From the NCBI RefSeq assembly GCF_036370855.1, contig NC_088098.1, forward strand, positions 143,798,721 through 143,862,720: a DNA stretch of 64,000 bases. Direction: 5' to 3'. The notes beneath the pieces are model-generated. The model worked only from the letters and a program-made list of their open reading frames with translations, had not been told where the DNA came from and did no database searches. Shown piece after piece: positions 33,701-43,426 of this stretch (its first letter is position 1; each line of letters starts with the position of its first letter). Source of the stretch: Dromaius novaehollandiae (Eukaryota > Chordata > Aves > Casuariiformes > Dromaiidae). Position numbers and translations under genes: made by a program.

Positions 33701-36278
33701 CTCAGTTCTTCTGAGGTGCTGAACTCTTCCTATACACTGTAGAGGAGACCTGGTACCTAGTATTTTTTTCATTCTGCTCTGAAAAAAACAGATGCCTGGG
33801 CTAAATTGGTGGTGTTGCAGATTTAAGGGGGCTGAGCCAATCTGATGACTCACCATGGGCCAGAGCAGGAAGTCTCCTTCCCTCCCTCCCCCCTCTGCCC
33901 CCCCCAGTCTCATTTCCATTCCCAGATGTTCAGTCCTGCCGCTCCCTTGTGCTGGCTCTGACATCCGTCAGACGCTGCAGAAGAGATTCAATGCACCAAA
34001 TTAGTAATTTGCTGACTTAGGTTGAATCATCTGAGTACAGGGTCTGGTGGGCACCAGACCAAACACAAAAGAAGAGAAATGGGAAAATCCCTCCTCGTAG
34101 CAGTGACAAGCTGTTAGACTAGCCCAAGCCACAATGTATAAACTCACAGCCTTCCTCTGGATTCAGCCCCATGGACACCTAAATTCTAGCCTAGTCTGAC
34201 TTGCAGAGCTCATACTTGGCAAATAGTTAAATACCAGTTGCAAGGTTAAAACTGCAAGCTCCTCTTTTACGCAAGCTCAAATAACAAATTTCACCATTGG
34301 TTAAAAACGCACTCAAATCCTCATGATGTTCTGCATATTGTTTTAACATTGTCACAGTTTTGAAGTGCCTAAGATAATAAAAATCACTCACAAGGCCACA
34401 GACATACATGCTTTAATTGTGAGAGCCAGTAGTCCAAATTAAGCTGAATCACTGTTCAAGTCCAGTTACACAACAGCTGTGGAGTAAAATCCTTAATTTT
34501 TAGAGCAATGTTGTTAATTTAGACTACAGACAGCCCAATAACAGTGACATTTAAGCTTTCAAAATATGTAATTCAGATTTTACCTATCTTTTAAGCAAAG
34601 ATTGCAGCAGCACAAATTTGAAACTGCCTTAAACTGCCCTACCCTCATCAGACTGACATTCTCAGCAGTTCTTGAATTCTTCGTTTTGTTTAAAGAAAAG
34701 TGTTTAACTTAATAACTCATCTACTTAGTTCATATTATGGTCATCAACCACTAGTCAGGTAAGTTAACTGGCTTTTTAAAAGTTAGCTTTTAAAAATTTA
34801 GCATCCTTTTTTTTTCAGAAGTCCAAACACAAAGCTTGAAGGATGACTTTGTAGACTTTTCCTCCAATGAAGAAGAAACTGGACAGATGGTATTCACCAC
34901 AAAAATTGTAAGTAGTAAGTTCAGAAAGCCTAATTTTGGGTGATACCAAATACCTCCATATCTTAAGACCATCACACCCAAAGGTCTTGTTGTCCAAGAC
35001 TGTGAGGATTGTTTACAGAAACAGAGGAGCAAGTTTTCAAAAATAAGTAGTGAGATGATATCTCAAATATAGGAGTATGAATCATCTGTCAGTTTTTCAG
35101 TCGGTTATTATAAAATTATACTATTTTTCCAAGAGTTCAGATTGGCCAACCTAGCAATTAAGACTGCAAAAAGGCCATAGCAGGATAACTACATTCAAAC
35201 AGGCCTGAAGCCAAACTGCTTATCTGGTATGCCACAGTATCTATACCTTCCAGTCAAAGCCAGGAACTGGTATTTTTTCCTTCTCTCCCACAATGAAGAG
35301 ATGCACAGTTTTAAGAGCTGAAAGGGCACTTTTGCAAAGTACTTGACAAAAAATTGCCTAGGCATAGCATTAAGAATACTTACTAACATGGCAAAAAAAA
35401 TAAAAGAAAAGAAAAAGAAAGAAAGAAAGAAAAAGGTGTTTCTTAGAAATAAGAGAGAAGTTACACCAACAAGAACAGAGAGTTTGCATTGCACGTTCCA
35501 AATTTAGGACTCCAGCAATTAGCTTTGTCCTGAAAAAAAAAAAAAAAAAAAAAGCAGTAGTGGGAACTACTTTTCCTCCAAACAAGGAGACCCTCCACCC
35601 AGTGCATTTCCTTACACTAAAACAAATCCACTATTACATAGGCGCTGTTCTGATCAAGGCTGAAGAAAACTGACCTATAATAACATACCAAAGCCCTAAA
35701 AAGCCCTCAGAAAATATGCTGGAGTGTTTTGCACCGCGGTTTCCCCATACTAAACAAAGAAGGCTGGCACGTGAAGGCGAACTTTCTGATGAGTAACTGC
35801 TGCCCTAAATTTATCATAACAGTGTTTTCTTTCCTAAAATGGAAGCCAAACCGAAGCAGAGCTCCCCGGCCGCGCCGAAACTCGCAGCTATATATACTTC
35901 AAGAAAACCACCCCGAGCCAAATGCCCCTGCGAAAGAAGGTGTTAGTTAGGGGAGCAACAACGAATGAGCCAGGGCAATTGAAAACCGGCACTTCCAGCG
36001 CGGGAGGCACGCAGAGAGGCCGGGAACACTTTGCGACTTCGCGAAAATAAAGTGGAGAAGAGGCAGCGGGCGGCGGCGCTGCCTCCCCGCCCCGACCCGC
36101 CGCCGCCCGCGGCCCCCGGGCCCGCGGGAGGGGGTCGCCGCTGCCGCCTTCTCCCCCGAGCACTGGGGACCCCCCAGCCCGGCGGGGCCCAGACACCCCG
36201 CGGCGGGGCCGCCTCACCTCCTACTCGGGCCAGGACAGAGAGGAGCCAAAGCAGGAGAAGGAGCCCGCGGCGCGGCAT
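6771..36278 (-). CDS. CD99: CD99 antigen, 12-exon coding region (joined exons)
   Basis: CD99 is a small heavily O-glycosylated type I membrane protein. In mammals it acts in leukocyte transendothelial migration, cell adhesion and T-cell signalling. I assembled twelve exons on the minus strand from splice sites, reading phase and similarity: 36278-36218, 15867-15832, 15526-15479, 14994-14962, 14466-14428 (uncertain), 13612-13571, 13411-13370, 11863-11795, 10419-10378, 9784-9674, 8842-8786, 6796-6771. The join is open throughout and gives 201 residues, against about 185 in human. Order: signal peptide (1-20), first acidic FNLEDAL motif (26-32), Lys/Pro-rich linker, second FNLEDAL motif (51-57), Pro/Gly/Asp-rich ectodomain, transmembrane helix (about 142-164), basic YQKKKLCFK, and a tail ending VQRTLLEN. 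The human tail ends VQRTLLEK, and the helix and juxtamembrane sequence also match human CD99 rather than CD99L2 or XG. All introns are phase 1. The family assignment is firm; exact exon usage is inferred. Confidence 0.93.
8786..8842 (-). CDS. CD99: CD99 exon 11, cytoplasmic tail
   Basis: This 57-base exon (TTCTCAG acceptor, GTAAGA donor) encodes ADQENVNMESHHGAQSEPP, matching human AEQGEVDMESHRNANAEPA. The conserved MESH segment is kept. An alternative acceptor CAG three bases downstream could remove one residue. Confidence 0.94.
9674..9784 (-). CDS. CD99: CD99 exon 10, transmembrane helix
   Basis: This 111-base exon encodes 37 residues: ASQG, then a hydrophobic helix starting AIAGIISAVAATVIGAVSSF, then VAYQKKKLCFKQS. 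It is the best-conserved part of the gene. Human CD99 reads PGIVGAVVVAVAGAISSF followed by IAYQKKKLCFKEN. Small residues spaced along the helix suggest helix packing. The basic YQKKK gives the cytosolic side and so type I topology. Confidence 0.95.
10378..10419 (-). CDS. CD99: CD99 exon 9, juxtamembrane ectodomain
   Basis: This 42-base exon (TTTTGCAG acceptor, GTAAAT donor) encodes GRKDSNPNNGGESE. It corresponds to human GGGSHRKEGEEAD just before the membrane. Phase 1 on both sides. Confidence 0.88.
11795..11863 (-). CDS. CD99: CD99 exon 8, Gly/Asp-rich ectodomain
   Basis: This 69-base exon (TCTGTAG acceptor, GTAATG donor) encodes a 23-residue segment containing GGIDDSDLYNGG and ending GRDGGGSD. 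It aligns with human SFSDADLADGVSGGEGKGGS. The DSDL core and Gly-rich end are family features. Confidence 0.9.
13339..13361 (-). repeat. Hairpin beside exon 7 donor
   Basis: TCTAGTTTC and GAAACTAGA form a perfect 9-bp stem with a 5-base loop. In the CD99 transcript it begins nine bases after the exon 7 boundary, immediately after the GTAAGG donor. It is absent beside the exon 6 donor. Confidence 0.7.
13370..13411 (-). CDS. CD99: CD99 exon 7, duplicated proline-rich exon copy B
   Basis: This 42-base exon (GTGTAG acceptor, GTAAGG donor) encodes DNPKQGPPAHPRDT. The PPAHPxDTG core is shared with exon 6. It changes the charge pattern (Arg to Gln, Gly to Arg) without changing length. A 9-bp-stem hairpin lies just inside the intron after its donor. 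Confidence 0.88.
13571..13612 (-). CDS. CD99: CD99 exon 6, duplicated proline-rich exon copy A
   Basis: This 42-base exon (TATAG acceptor, GTAAGA donor) encodes GDPNRDPPAHPGDT, similar in style to the Pro/Asn-rich central part of human CD99. It is the upstream member of a tandem exon pair. Copy B at 13370-13411 differs at 6 of 42 bases by my count. Confidence 0.88.
14428..14466 (-). CDS. CD99: Candidate CD99 exon 5 (possible cassette exon)
   Basis: This 39-base open segment has a strong GTAAGTG donor and an acceptable but pyrimidine-poor AACAG acceptor. It encodes ELASSEAVESDDQ with phase 1 at both ends, so including or skipping it keeps the frame. The acidic, Ser-rich composition suits the CD99 ectodomain. 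I know of no clear human counterpart, so it could be alternative, lineage-specific or a chance match. Two closer AG dinucleotides could give a shorter form. Confidence 0.5.
14962..14994 (-). CDS. CD99: CD99 exon 4, second acidic repeat
   Basis: This 33-base exon (TTTGTAG acceptor, GTATGT donor) encodes DDFNLEDALQP, equivalent to human DDFDLGDAV. It repeats the exon 2 motif at both protein and nucleotide level, so the two exons probably descend from an old internal duplication. Confidence 0.9.
15479..15526 (-). CDS. CD99: CD99 exon 3, Lys/Pro/His linker
   Basis: This 48-base exon runs from a GACAG acceptor to a GTGAGT donor and encodes a 16-residue linker, GPTMKPPASHKPPPHD. It corresponds to the human segment with NENKKPTAIPKKPS between the two acidic repeats. 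Reading phase matches both neighbours. Confidence 0.87.
15832..15867 (-). CDS. CD99: CD99 exon 2, first acidic repeat, GC donor
   Basis: This 36-base exon encodes GNFGDFNLEDAL, matching the GGFDLSDAL start of mature human CD99. The acceptor is ATAG. The donor reads G|GCAAGT, so intron 2 appears to be a GC-AG intron. The phase (1 in, 1 out) fits exons 1 and 3 exactly, and no in-phase GT donor lies at the site. Confidence 0.88.
15868..22280 (-). other. CD99 intron 1, 3' part
   Basis: Non-coding intron in CD99 orientation. Visible content is limited to A or T runs (16780-16800, 17289-17306), a 13-base tandem repeat (18126-18160) and scattered short ORFs without domains. No CD99-like exon with phase 1 ends was noticed. 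Confidence 0.6.
18126..18160. repeat. Short tandem repeat, 13-base unit
   Basis: The unit GCCATCTGTTAAC occurs twice perfectly and a third time in part (ACCATCTGT). It contains an E-box-like CATCTG and a GTTAAC half palindrome. A local slippage product is the simplest reading. Confidence 0.75.
22281..22402 (+). mobile_element. CR1-type LINE, 3' end fragment
   Basis: The segment carries the typical CR1 3' end in plus orientation: TTCAAAACCTGACTGG, GGGCAACCTGCTGGAGCTGA, CTGCTTGAGCAGGGGG, TTGGACTAGATGATCTCCAG, AGGTGCCTTCCAACC, and a decayed tail CTGTGATTGT instead of ATTCTGTGATTCT repeats. CR1 is the dominant LINE of birds and is usually 5' truncated, as here. It lies in CD99 intron 1, antisense to the gene. 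Confidence 0.92.
22403..28950 (-). other. CD99 intron 1, middle part
   Basis: Non-coding. ORFs near 23391-23887 and 25977-26592 lack recognisable domains and show no splice pattern fitting CD99. A perfect 20-bp palindrome lies at 23125-23144. Confidence 0.6.
23125..23144. repeat. Perfect 20-bp palindrome
   Basis: CTTGCACTTGCAAGTGCAAG equals its own reverse complement. It could be a dimeric protein site or chance. Confidence 0.85.
28951..29499 (+). repeat. 5' LTR of the intronic retrovirus (shortened)
   Basis: It aligns with the 3' LTR at its start (GGGCTGCAG, TTCCAGCCAGCTC) and through its second half (GACACTGAGAAGC, GAGCCTGGGGAAGG, GGAAAGGTGTT, TTAGCTGGCAGTAAG, AGAAGTTCC). The middle region with the TATA-like motif of the 3' LTR is missing, and the copy is notably more GC-rich. 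The end is set at the CA near 29499. Confidence 0.75.
29500..31818 (+). pseudogene. Internal region of the intronic retrovirus (gag/pol remnants)
   Basis: The first part (29500-30500) is GC-rich with overlapping open frames on both strands and no clear gag motif. The frame at 31113-31301 resembles a retroviral integrase core: an ESDN segment fits the second catalytic Asp region, and HIPYHPPAPGK fits the conserved HIPYHP motif. A TGA at 31299-31301 breaks it, and the same frame then continues to a TAG at 31509-31511. The catalytic Glu context is degraded. Nothing here is expected to be functional. Confidence 0.7.
31819..32561 (+). repeat. 3' LTR of the intronic retrovirus
   Basis: This fuller copy contains a TATA-like ATATTTAAGAAG near 32009, then a purine-rich GAGAAAGAGAGAGAGA tract, then the part shared with the 5' LTR. 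A purine-rich stretch (GAGGTGAGGAGTGGGA) just before it is a plausible polypurine tract. The end is placed at CA near 32561. Confidence 0.75.
32562..36217 (-). other. CD99 intron 1, 5' part
   Basis: Non-coding sequence between the retrovirus and exon 1. It includes A/G-rich simple sequence at 35390-35433 (AAAG units) and a run of A at 35532-35552. No further CD99 exon was recognised. Confidence 0.6.
35390..35433. repeat. AAAG-type microsatellite
   Basis: Imperfect AAAG/AAAAG units on the plus strand (TTTC on the transcript strand), about 0.8 kb inside intron 1 from exon 1. Confidence 0.8.
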
Positions 36279-36560
36279 GATCGCCCGCTCCGCCCGCCAG
36301 GCCGACGTCCGCCTCGCTGCCCGCCGCAGCCCTGCCGGAGGGAGGCGGGAGTCGCCGGGCCCTCCCCGCCGCCGCCCCGGGCGGGGCCCGCCGCGCCGTG
36401 CGCCACCTCCGGGGCTCCCCCGCTCCCGCCGCTGCGCGAGGGCGCGCTGCCTCGCGGAGGCTGCGCTCGGAGCGCGCTGGGGCGCCGGGGCGGGCGGCGG
36501 CCGCGGGAACCGCAGGCTCTGGCTCCTGCCCCCAGCCACCCTCTTTTCCTGGCGCTGTCG
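35860..36560 (-). promoter_or_regulatory. CD99: CpG island promoter of CD99
   Basis: This is the most concentrated GC- and CpG-rich stretch in a largely AT-rich window. It surrounds CD99 exon 1 and holds the first donor. It contains many GGGCGG/CCGCCC-like Sp1-type boxes and no clear TATA box at a suitable distance, as expected for a broad housekeeping-type promoter. The start site probably lies between about 36300 and 36560. Long open frames here on both strands follow from GC richness, not coding. Confidence 0.8.
36218..36278 (-). CDS. CD99: CD99 exon 1, start codon and signal peptide
   Basis: Exon 1 encodes MPRRGLLLLLWLLSVLARVG plus the first base of the next codon, followed by a GTGAGG donor. 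It has basic residues, a Leu/Trp-rich hydrophobic core and a small-residue end, the form of a secretory signal peptide. The ATG has A at -3, an acceptable Kozak context. The frame stays open upstream to another ATG at 36539, but that extension is Arg/Pro/Gly/Ala-rich GC-driven sequence and would bury the signal peptide, so I chose the internal start. Confidence 0.9.
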
Positions 36561-37710
36561 GCGAGATGGCTTATTTCTGTATTTGCAAGTAATGCTGCGC
36601 TAGACCCTAGCCGAAGGGTGCGGGTGTACTCCTTCGTGCACCGCAGAGCAGGGGCGTTGGCGAATTTCCACGCTGTGGCAAGGTGGATGTTAAGCAGGGA
36701 GACCTGTTTTTGTAGGACTCCTTTTCTAACGGCAATATCACGTCCTGCAGCGGACACTTACTGTCATGGGAGCTGGTTCCTCACGCGCTCCAGCCCCAGG
36801 TGCACGGGCATGGGTGAGGCTGGGCTCTCCGTCCCAGGCTGCACTGTTACTGCTGCTTCTGGAGATCAAGATGGAAAGCAAGGTGTGATGAACGCCACCG
36901 TGCTAAGCTGTATTCAGGCATATTTGTAACACAGGCATCTCTCCCAGATCCCAATTTCTGCCTTCCACGTACAAGTATACACTGATTATTCACTGGATAA
37001 TAAATAGTTCAGTGACACACGGTGTGTGATTTAGAACCTAACTGAAGATTTTTGCTTCCTTTTAATGAGAGGTCTGTACCTCTGCTGTAGCATTTGTAGG
37101 ACTTTGCCACCTGAAAAAGTAGAAAGTGAGTGAGTGAGTCACTGTCACCAGTTCATAAACTGATGGTAATTTTTCTTCCTCCTCGGCAGTTCACAGTCAA
37201 ATAATTATCAAGTCTAACCTTAGGCAATAAAGAGTTTCACTGTAGTAGTAAACTTAATAACTTAAAACTATGCCATGTTTTAAGTTAATGATAAACTTTT
37301 CCTTTAAAATACCTGAGTTTTGCATGAGTAGCACTGTATAGTCCATTGTTGGCTGTAGGTAGGTGGGTCTGAACAGCAATAGGTGGCTTTTCCTGTCATT
37401 AACGATTATGGAATCAACATTATGCTGTTGTTAGAAGCTTCATTTTTTTCTGGACTCCAAGCCCAGAAGATAAGATTTAATATATGCACATGCATTGTGT
37501 AATCCAACAGTATGTATCTATTCATTACTGATATTGTTCATTCATAAGAAATTATTAATGTCACTCAAAGGATGTCCTTTAACAGAGTGTTTATAACAGC
37601 TGTTAATCATCATCCAACAAGTTACTATGTTGACAAAAAGAAAATAATTTGTACTCCCAAAGTACCATGCACTTCTTTAATCACTTTGTACCAAACCACT
37701 CCTTTTTCAG

Positions 37711-37829
37711 GATTACACAGCTACCGAAAAAAGCCTAGTTATCTCACTGGAATTACCATGTCAAATCAGACCTATGTAGTTTCCTGTTTCCGGAGTCAGT
37801 CGTTGTCAAAGTCACCAACTTCAGAGAAG
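37711..37829 (+). other. Unassigned splice-bounded open segment 1
   Basis: A strong pyrimidine tract ending TTTTTCAG precedes it and AAG|GTAAAA follows. One frame is open for 39 codons, containing HSYRKKPSYLTGITMSNQTY. I do not recognise the protein. It may be an exon of an unknown or non-coding transcript, or chance. Confidence 0.2.
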
Positions 37830-40800
37830 GTAAAAGCAACCTTCTGTTAAGGCAGATACATGATAATTGCACTTCACAGTTCAACTCTTCCTAATTCCTG
37901 GTGATTTCCAGTTGATTTGATCCTTGAGTCACAGTCATAGTTTGCTAGCACTAGCTGCTATATGGATAATAAAATGTCCACATTTGTGAATATCACATCA
38001 TTTTTTCAGTCTCACTAGTCTTTTGATCTGAAGATTTCACTGCCATCTTGTGAAAATGAGTTTCACTATTTACAGTCACCAGCTCTTCTAGGTCTGGAAT
38101 CTTGATTAAAAAAACCACAGTTTGTCATTTCATATGTAAAGCCAGCTTATCTGTAAAAATAAAAATAATTTAGTACTAGTGGTGGTTATCTGATTGGGTG
38201 AGTAATATGCACAGTCTGAGATCCACTTCTTCCAATATCACCTGTCTTTGCCCTGCTTGACCTGCACTGGTTATCCCAGCACTTATTTCTCTCTGTTTAT
38301 ACCCCACCCTTAGCCTTTGCAAACAGCTCAGGCATTTGCTTGAGCTGAAGATGCCTTGGAAGGAAAGAAGCAGCATGTCACAGGTTACCTTAAGGCTTAT
38401 TTTTAAAGAACAGCATCTTTAAGAGACATGAAAATTGTGTATGGTTTGGCCCTATGAAAAATACAATTTATACTACAGTACAATCAAGGTTGGAAGTTGT
38501 AAATCCAGAATAAACTATCCAGACTTCAACAAACCAGAAAGATGTGAGCAGCTTGAGGAAAGGAGCTGCCTTTACAGCTGTGTGTGAGATATAAAAATAA
38601 ATGCTCCTTTCTTCTGTTTCCCTCTATTGCTCTTCTGAAGTAAGATCCTTGTAGCTCTTTTCCTGTCTCTGCTTAACGTAACTTTTTCCTCCTTTTGCTT
38701 ATGAGCTCTCAATGTTTCCAGAAACAGCATAACTTATCAGATATTCGAAGTAAAGGAAAGACAAATACTCTGGGGGGGGGGGGCAGTTAAAACCTTACTG
38801 CTCTGCTTATCATCCAAGGACAGCTTTTGGAAAAAGAGTGCTACAGCCAGTGCCATTAAGCAGAGAAGCAGGTGGGCAAGACAGCATTTAGAAAAAAAGA
38901 AAGGTAGTATTGTTCAAGTCAGTAGTAAAAAGCTTTGATGCATAAATGCATTCAGTTACTGTGACAAAATTGGTAGGAGTATGGAAGGGGAAAATAACCC
39001 TGGAAGTTACTTTGCCTTTTTGCTTGGGCTGTTCACCAGAATTTGGCAATATGCACCTCTGTTGATTCTTTTTTTTATTTGAGGCACAATGTATTTAAAT
39101 GCCAAGAATGCTCATATATAAGGAGTATATCTAAGTGCATTGATGTTTATTGTGGTGGCCTCATTTAACAGCATGTACTTGAAGGCCAGTTGCTGGAAGT
39201 ATCTCATTTTGTTTTATTCTAATTAATTGAAAATCCAACTGATGTGCAGGGTTTCAGTGCTGGTTTTAGTCATGATATCTACTAAAACACAGGCTCAGAT
39301 CTTTTTGTTTCTTCTTGCTGCAAGAAAATAAAGGTTCATATGTATCTTTATTTTAAAAAAATCCAACATGTGAAACATTATTTTCTCTAAGTGTTTTCAT
39401 ACTTGAGTTGTGAGAAGGAGAAGGGTTTGGTTCCACCACCGAAGATTCCTGTAAACAGGTGTAATATCACCTAGGTCAAAATTTTAGGGTCACAAGCAAG
39501 CTGGTATAGTATAGTCAGTCAATACAACCTTTTTTTTTTAATAAAAAGAATGAATATAAAACTTATTATATTAGTTAATGTCATTTTATCTTTGATTTAT
39601 CATAATCCCATAGTTAACCTCAATTTATCTTTGGTTAAAGAATATAAAAACTGCATCAAGCATCAGTATTATTTCCAGTGCTGAGGGTATATTCAGAGTT
39701 AACTAGAGTCCAAACAAACCTCAGCATCTACTATGTTACTTCTGCTGATTTTTCTGTGTGTGGTATTTTCTGATGCTCTTTGCTTTGCCAGATAGAAGAG
39801 GCATTAAAACACAGCAGCTCAAGGGTCTCTTCCTAAGAAAACAAATTAGATTCCTCTACAACAGTGTAGTAGTGCTCAATAACAAAGCTCTTTTAGGGAA
39901 AGAGTGTATGCAGAAAACGTGTAGATACCGAACAACCTCTGCAAAGGCCAGTTACCCAGTCTTCATTACTCTAGGCTTTTCCTTCTGTAAATGCCCTCTG
40001 TTAGTACCACTTGTACCAGCAATTATTGCAGTATGCCTGTGTGAGTTAAGGCACTGGCTTGGATAATTAGGCACTAAAGTCCATGGCACCGGAGATCCCA
40101 TCCCCATTTTCTACTGTAGCTGTAAGCCAGGTACTCTTTCCTTTTTTTCCTTCAAATACTTTTATACATTGTCTTTTATTTTTTTCCCAGTAACATCTGT
40201 ACATACTTTGACTACACTTCCTGCTGCTATAAACTATCCAAAAATCTTTCCATGGCCAAAGTGTTTTTTTGTTTGTTTGTTTTCAGAGAAGTGCATATGA
40301 TTTTATAGCTTGTTCTTTGCATATTAATCCACATTTGAAGAGCTGTTAGGGGAAAAGTTGTTAAAAAACCTATACACTATATGATATGAATGCTATTCAA
40401 GAGTTTAATTCCATAATAGAACATATTGATTAATGAAATAACCTATTTCTGTTACAAAAAAACAGTTCTTTGACATAATACTATTTTAATGGAAGGGATA
40501 TTTTTTTTCCCCTAGGTAACTGTTTCAAGCAAATATAGCCTTCAGTGACAGCCCTTAACGTATTCCTCCTGTGTTGTGTGAAAGACCAGCTATATTTTAT
40601 GTGTACATCAGTAGACTATAGGAAGGGTATTGAATAGATTTGTAATAGTGATACACAGGCTATTTAAGCTTATTAATCTTAATATCTGTAAGTATAGATA
40701 CTCACTGTTAATTCTTTTCTAAGTATCTTTTCTTAAACCTTAGATCCTGAGGAACTAACTTTCCTGCAGTTTTCTGAGTAACCTGTTCTTTACTATTTCT

Positions 40801-43306
40801 CTCCCCTAGGTGCTCTCTTCTTTAATACATACAACTGTAACCATTTTCCCTAAAGAACAATTTCTTTTCCCTCTGGAATTACTCACACCAGTTTAATTGG
40901 AAGTAGTAGTCTTTTATTATGACCAGGTGCTAAATACATACCCATCATCTAGGCTGTTGAATTACTTATAGGTAAGCAGTGGATTTCTTGATATATTTTA
41001 ATGATTCCTCTGAAAGATCTAGTGATGTTGGAGTAGGCAGGCATTCTTTGCCATAGTATTTTTAGGCTAGACATATCAAATGTTGGGGTTTTTTATTATT
41101 TTGTATTTTGGGGGTTCCTTTTCTGATTGAACAAGTGATTTTTTCATAGTTACTGCAATGTGTTAAAATTCCTATTAGGTAATATTAATTGTCCGTATTC
41201 ATCTTCTTTAAATAAATGCTTTATTGATTTATTTTCTTTGATTTCTGTTTCAGTAAACTGTGGTTACTTTACTACAGTCCAGTAAACTGAGGTTTTTTTG
41301 TTGTCTAGGGAGCTCTTTATAAGAATTTGTTTTCATGATAGGATGGGCTAGAAACAGCTAGTCTAGTATAAATGCTGATAGCAGTCTGGTTGTAGCAGTA
41401 TAGAGTTCTACATAGGCTTATCAATTACAGCAGAGAGCTTTTTTTGAAGATCCTTGTAAGGTATGCTATACTATTGCGTAGAGGTATCCCAAGAAAGTAA
41501 AGTAGATCTTCTGCTGATACGAACTCCTATAGTCCTCTTGATTCCTTTAGCAGTATGGCAATTTTATACTAGCTGGTAAATTTGTATTTGTAATTTTCTG
41601 AACTGCTGAGATTCAAGTTCCATGGTTAACTGCATGAAACTTCTGTCTTCTCTTATATCTGTTTCACCATTAAACTTTATTTTGAATATTTTAAGTCTCT
41701 TCTATTTTAATATTTATTTGACTTACTGAAAAGAGAACCTAGAACACCTTTCCTTTATTTCTGGCAAAGTGACTTTTGCAGTAATGAAGTGCTTAGTCCT
41801 CTTGAAAAACTTGTAATGTTCAGTAATTTTTTTACTCCTAAGAACAAAATAATCCAATTTTAAGATGATAACTTAATGCTGGTTTTGTATGTTCTTTCCC
41901 TGGTGTTAAATTCTACTTGCTTCTGCTCCTTAAATAGAGAAGAAGAAAAGAGAAAAACTGACTAAACAAACCCCTAAAAAGGTAAATGCTACACTGAGTT
42001 TCTACTATTTGTTCAAGAAGCTGCATCCTTCTGAAACTAAGTGAATGTGATTAAGGCACTATTGACATACATTAGAGGTGTTTTATTCCATAAAACAGGA
42101 ACATGTGAGTATATATTTTAGTCATTTAGGTACTGTTGTCCTTTCCTGTATTATCTGAACATATCCTACTTATTTTAGTTGTTTCGTATATTTTTGCCTC
42201 TAAGGAAAAATAGCTCATTTCTATAGCCTATTATGTTCACAGGAAGCAAAAGCAAGTTAGAGTGGCTTTGTTTTTTAGCCATGGTGTGATGATTGTGATA
42301 TTCCCGATATAGACGTTGCCTAGGCAGCAAAAAATGTGAAAGTTTTCTCTTTTCTGTCATACAAGCTTGAGCGTACATGTTCTGGAATCAAGCTTCCCAG
42401 AAGTTTTTGCTGTAAAAATTGAGAGAAGCAGTCATACATGCCAATCTGTGGCTACTCCTTCCTTTCCTTCCCATGGGATTCCAGCTCTGCATAATCACTG
42501 CTTCTAGTGCTTGCTTTCCTTCATGCCTTCCCAGCCACGCTGCAGAAGCCTGCTGCAGCGTGTGCCAGAAAGTGACCTGTACCAGAGACATGAATCAGAC
42601 CAGTTGCCTTGAAAGTGAGTTAGTTCAACACAGAAGTGCATGAACTATAAGACCAACATAGTTCAGGAATTTCCATGGTTGATCCAATTAGGAGATCTTG
42701 GGTTATGTGCTATGCTGAATGCCTAGGTTAAAAATACTTGCTTTAGAACAGAGAAAAAAAGCTAAGGTTTAATGAAAACTAATTTTTCTTCCATAGATTG
42801 TTGTCTTCTATATCTCCACCTCTGTTACATAGCACAGATTACATAACTGATGAATTTCATAAAGACAATAAGGGTATGACTGAATTCTTGAAAGAGGTTA
42901 GCAGATCTCACAAACAGGGCATAAATTTAGCATCCATTCGTGAAGGCATTTTGTTCTTAACGATTTTTGTGTATGCAGGCTAGATGTATCACATTAGGGC
43001 AAAATCTTTTGAGCTACGCTGAGATAACAAAAACATCTCTGTATTTCTCTCTTAGATCTCAGTATAGGAATCCTTCATTAAGATGCTATGGCAAATGCTG
43101 CTGGCAACTTCATCGGCCTGCAGTCTAAGGGAAGCATAAGTTATTGGAGTTGTGTGTAGCAGAATAAAAGCAGTAGGTGCCCCAGGATGCATGATATTTC
43201 CCCAATTCATAGCCTGATCCATAAGACAATCCTCTGTCTGAGCCACACACAGTTTTCAATGTCCGTCTTTCAAGGATAAGAAATTATGTTTGGATCTGAT
43301 CTGCAG

Positions 43307-43426
43307 AGGTACATAAAGGATCTCTTTTCACATGTAGAAGAACTGAAATCATTACTCGTCATGCATGGTCTCAGGAACAAATGGATGCAGATGGACAAGT
43401 GTCCTAACAATTGGGCAATTAGGAAG
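43307..43426 (+). other. Unassigned splice-bounded open segment 2
   Basis: This 120-base segment lies between CTGCAG and AAG|GTGGGT and is open in phase 0 for 40 codons, starting RYIKDLFSHVEELKSLLVMH. The composition looks helical and coiled-coil-like. No family recognised. Confidence 0.25.

Noticed and set aside
35888-36757. Long ORFs (up to 198 codons) on both strands around the CpG island
   Set aside because: High GC removes stop codons. The peptides are Arg/Pro/Gly/Ala-rich. Only the short signal-peptide exon of CD99 is supported.
38772-38783. Run of G
   Set aside because: A single homopolymer, not a multi-tract G-quadruplex motif.
41938-41981. 44-base Lys-rich open segment with good acceptor and GTAAAT donor
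   Set aside because: Too short and low-complexity to support alone. It is phase-compatible with 43307-43426 but not with 37711-37829.
42797-42896. Open segment between TTCTTCCATAG and GAG|GTTAGC
   Set aside because: The donor is poor and the phase does not fit the neighbouring candidates.
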